50,868 nt of DNA, taken from the NCBI GenBank assembly GCA_016872645.1, contig VGZH01000039.1, positions 1 to 50,868 of the forward strand, read 5' to 3'. The notes below the pieces were generated by a model that did not search any database, was not told the origin of the DNA, and saw only the letters and a list, made by a program, of their open reading frames with translations. Shown here piece after piece: positions 50,504 through 50,868 of the stretch. Made by a program: the position numbers and the translations under genes. The stretch is from Planctomycetota bacterium. GTDB lineage: Bacteria > Planctomycetota > Planctomycetia > Planctomycetales > Planctomycetaceae. Position 1 is the stretch's first letter, and each line of letters opens with the position of its first letter.

Positions 50504-50868
50504 CTACGGGCGGTCGAGCGGGAACACCGGCCGCCGGATTTGCTCGTACGGCAACGTGCGCAGATCGCTCGTGCATGGGCCAAGCGTGTTGACGGTGTGA
50601 CTATGTTTCGTGATCGGATCGTAAGCTTGTCGATGCGCAACCGCCGCTTTGACGCCAATCACGGACAGCTCTTCTGGCATGATTCCCTGGCTGCGGAGTT
50701 GGCCAAGATCGAACGGCGGCGTCTTGCGGCTGGTCAACAGGACGCGGATGCCGGCGTGTTGCACGACGGCACACGGCCCCATGTCGATCTGAACTCCGCA
50801 CATTGAGGCGAGATGGCTGTGCCGATCTTCGAGCGTGAATCGGCCGTCGCTCGTCGAAAGCAACTCGA
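50504..50868 (-). CDS. M81-family (MlrC-like) metallopeptidase, C-terminal part
   Basis: Only the last 120 or so residues are inside the window; the frame is open to the right edge. The C-terminal MlrC domain is recognised by DMGPCAVVQHAGIRVLLTSRKTPPFD, then GVKAAVAHRQAYDPI and a proline-rich end (RRPVFPLDRP). Named members (MlrC) degrade linearised microcystin; most are uncharacterised. The catalytic N-terminal domain is outside the window, so activity cannot be judged. Confidence 0.82.
   Translation of the reverse strand, partial: ELLSTSDGRFTLEDRHSHLASMCGVQIDMGPCAVVQHAGIRVLLTSRKTPPFDLGQLRSQGIMPEELSVIGVKAAVAHRQAYDPITKHSHTVNTLGPCTSDLRTLPYEQIRRPVFPLDRP

Overview
The window looks like a stretch of chromosome from a member of the Planctomycetota. 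The inference rests on the mix of gene families: a membrane-anchored Ser/Thr kinase with a beta-helix ectodomain, CehA/McbA-type PHP proteins, secreted kelch and NHL propellers, a short orphan Hsp70, an MlrC-type protein and an ExeA-like ATPase. Gram-negative features such as a phosphate-selective porin and many signal peptides agree with it. I read the taxonomy from gene content only. I saw no rRNA, tRNA, CRISPR array, intact transposase or origin.

Layout. 1-6.4 kb: a partial unknown gene, then minus-strand secreted proteins (kelch propeller, alpha/beta hydrolase, CehA-like PHP protein) and a small membrane protein. 6.5-12.2 kb: PhyH-type dioxygenase, an FAH-family hydrolase/Hsp70 pair, gamma-carbonic anhydrase and small membrane proteins. 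11.8-15.3 kb: a large kinase/beta-helix receptor overlapping a small HDxxH protein. 15.5-19.9 kb: hemE (TTG start), a thioesterase, and an aldehyde-dehydrogenase/acyl-adenylate-ligase pair that resembles LuxC/LuxE. 20.3-26.9 kb: porin, a decayed HD-GYP gene, a divergent nucleoside hydrolase, HtrA protease, a XerC/D-type recombinase and a TIR-domain pseudogene with five in-frame stops. 26.9-31.5 kb: PcrA/UvrD helicase and a translationally coupled BtuF-like/NHL pair. 31.6-42.7 kb: corA-ybeY-glgB operon, an anchored HExxH protein, an ExeA-like ATPase, phoH and a 7TM-HD phosphohydrolase. 42.7-50.9 kb: an MFS transporter, a partial complex I operon (I, DUF2203, A, C, DUF1232-like, D; no B), a broken PHP gene, an esterase, a coiled-coil protein and the end of an MlrC-like gene.

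The strongest signal that ordinary gene calling would miss is repeat structure. Five separate loci carry short tandem arrays with a strict 7-base period but different unit sequences. Four of them contribute to proteins: one forms a signal peptide, one a C-terminal tail, one a helicase linker, and one runs from a C-terminus up to the next start codon. Two further loci have period 8. A second family consists of palindromes ending in GGAGTGCG/CGCACTCC at gene ends, including a 139-bp composite element with three internal hairpins. A third family (GTAGCCC plus hairpin) supplies the TAG stop codon of two unrelated genes in the same register. With three decayed genes and a missing nuoB, the window shows much small-scale rearrangement around an otherwise housekeeping core.

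Working relations I infer: the ALDH/ligase pair as a two-step acid-to-aldehyde reductase; BtuF-like plus NHL as a coupled unit; the nuo genes as one transcript from a good promoter at 44.3 kb; PhoH, the 7TM-HD protein and YbeY as RNA/membrane housekeeping genes, with ybeY moved about 6 kb away next to glgB.
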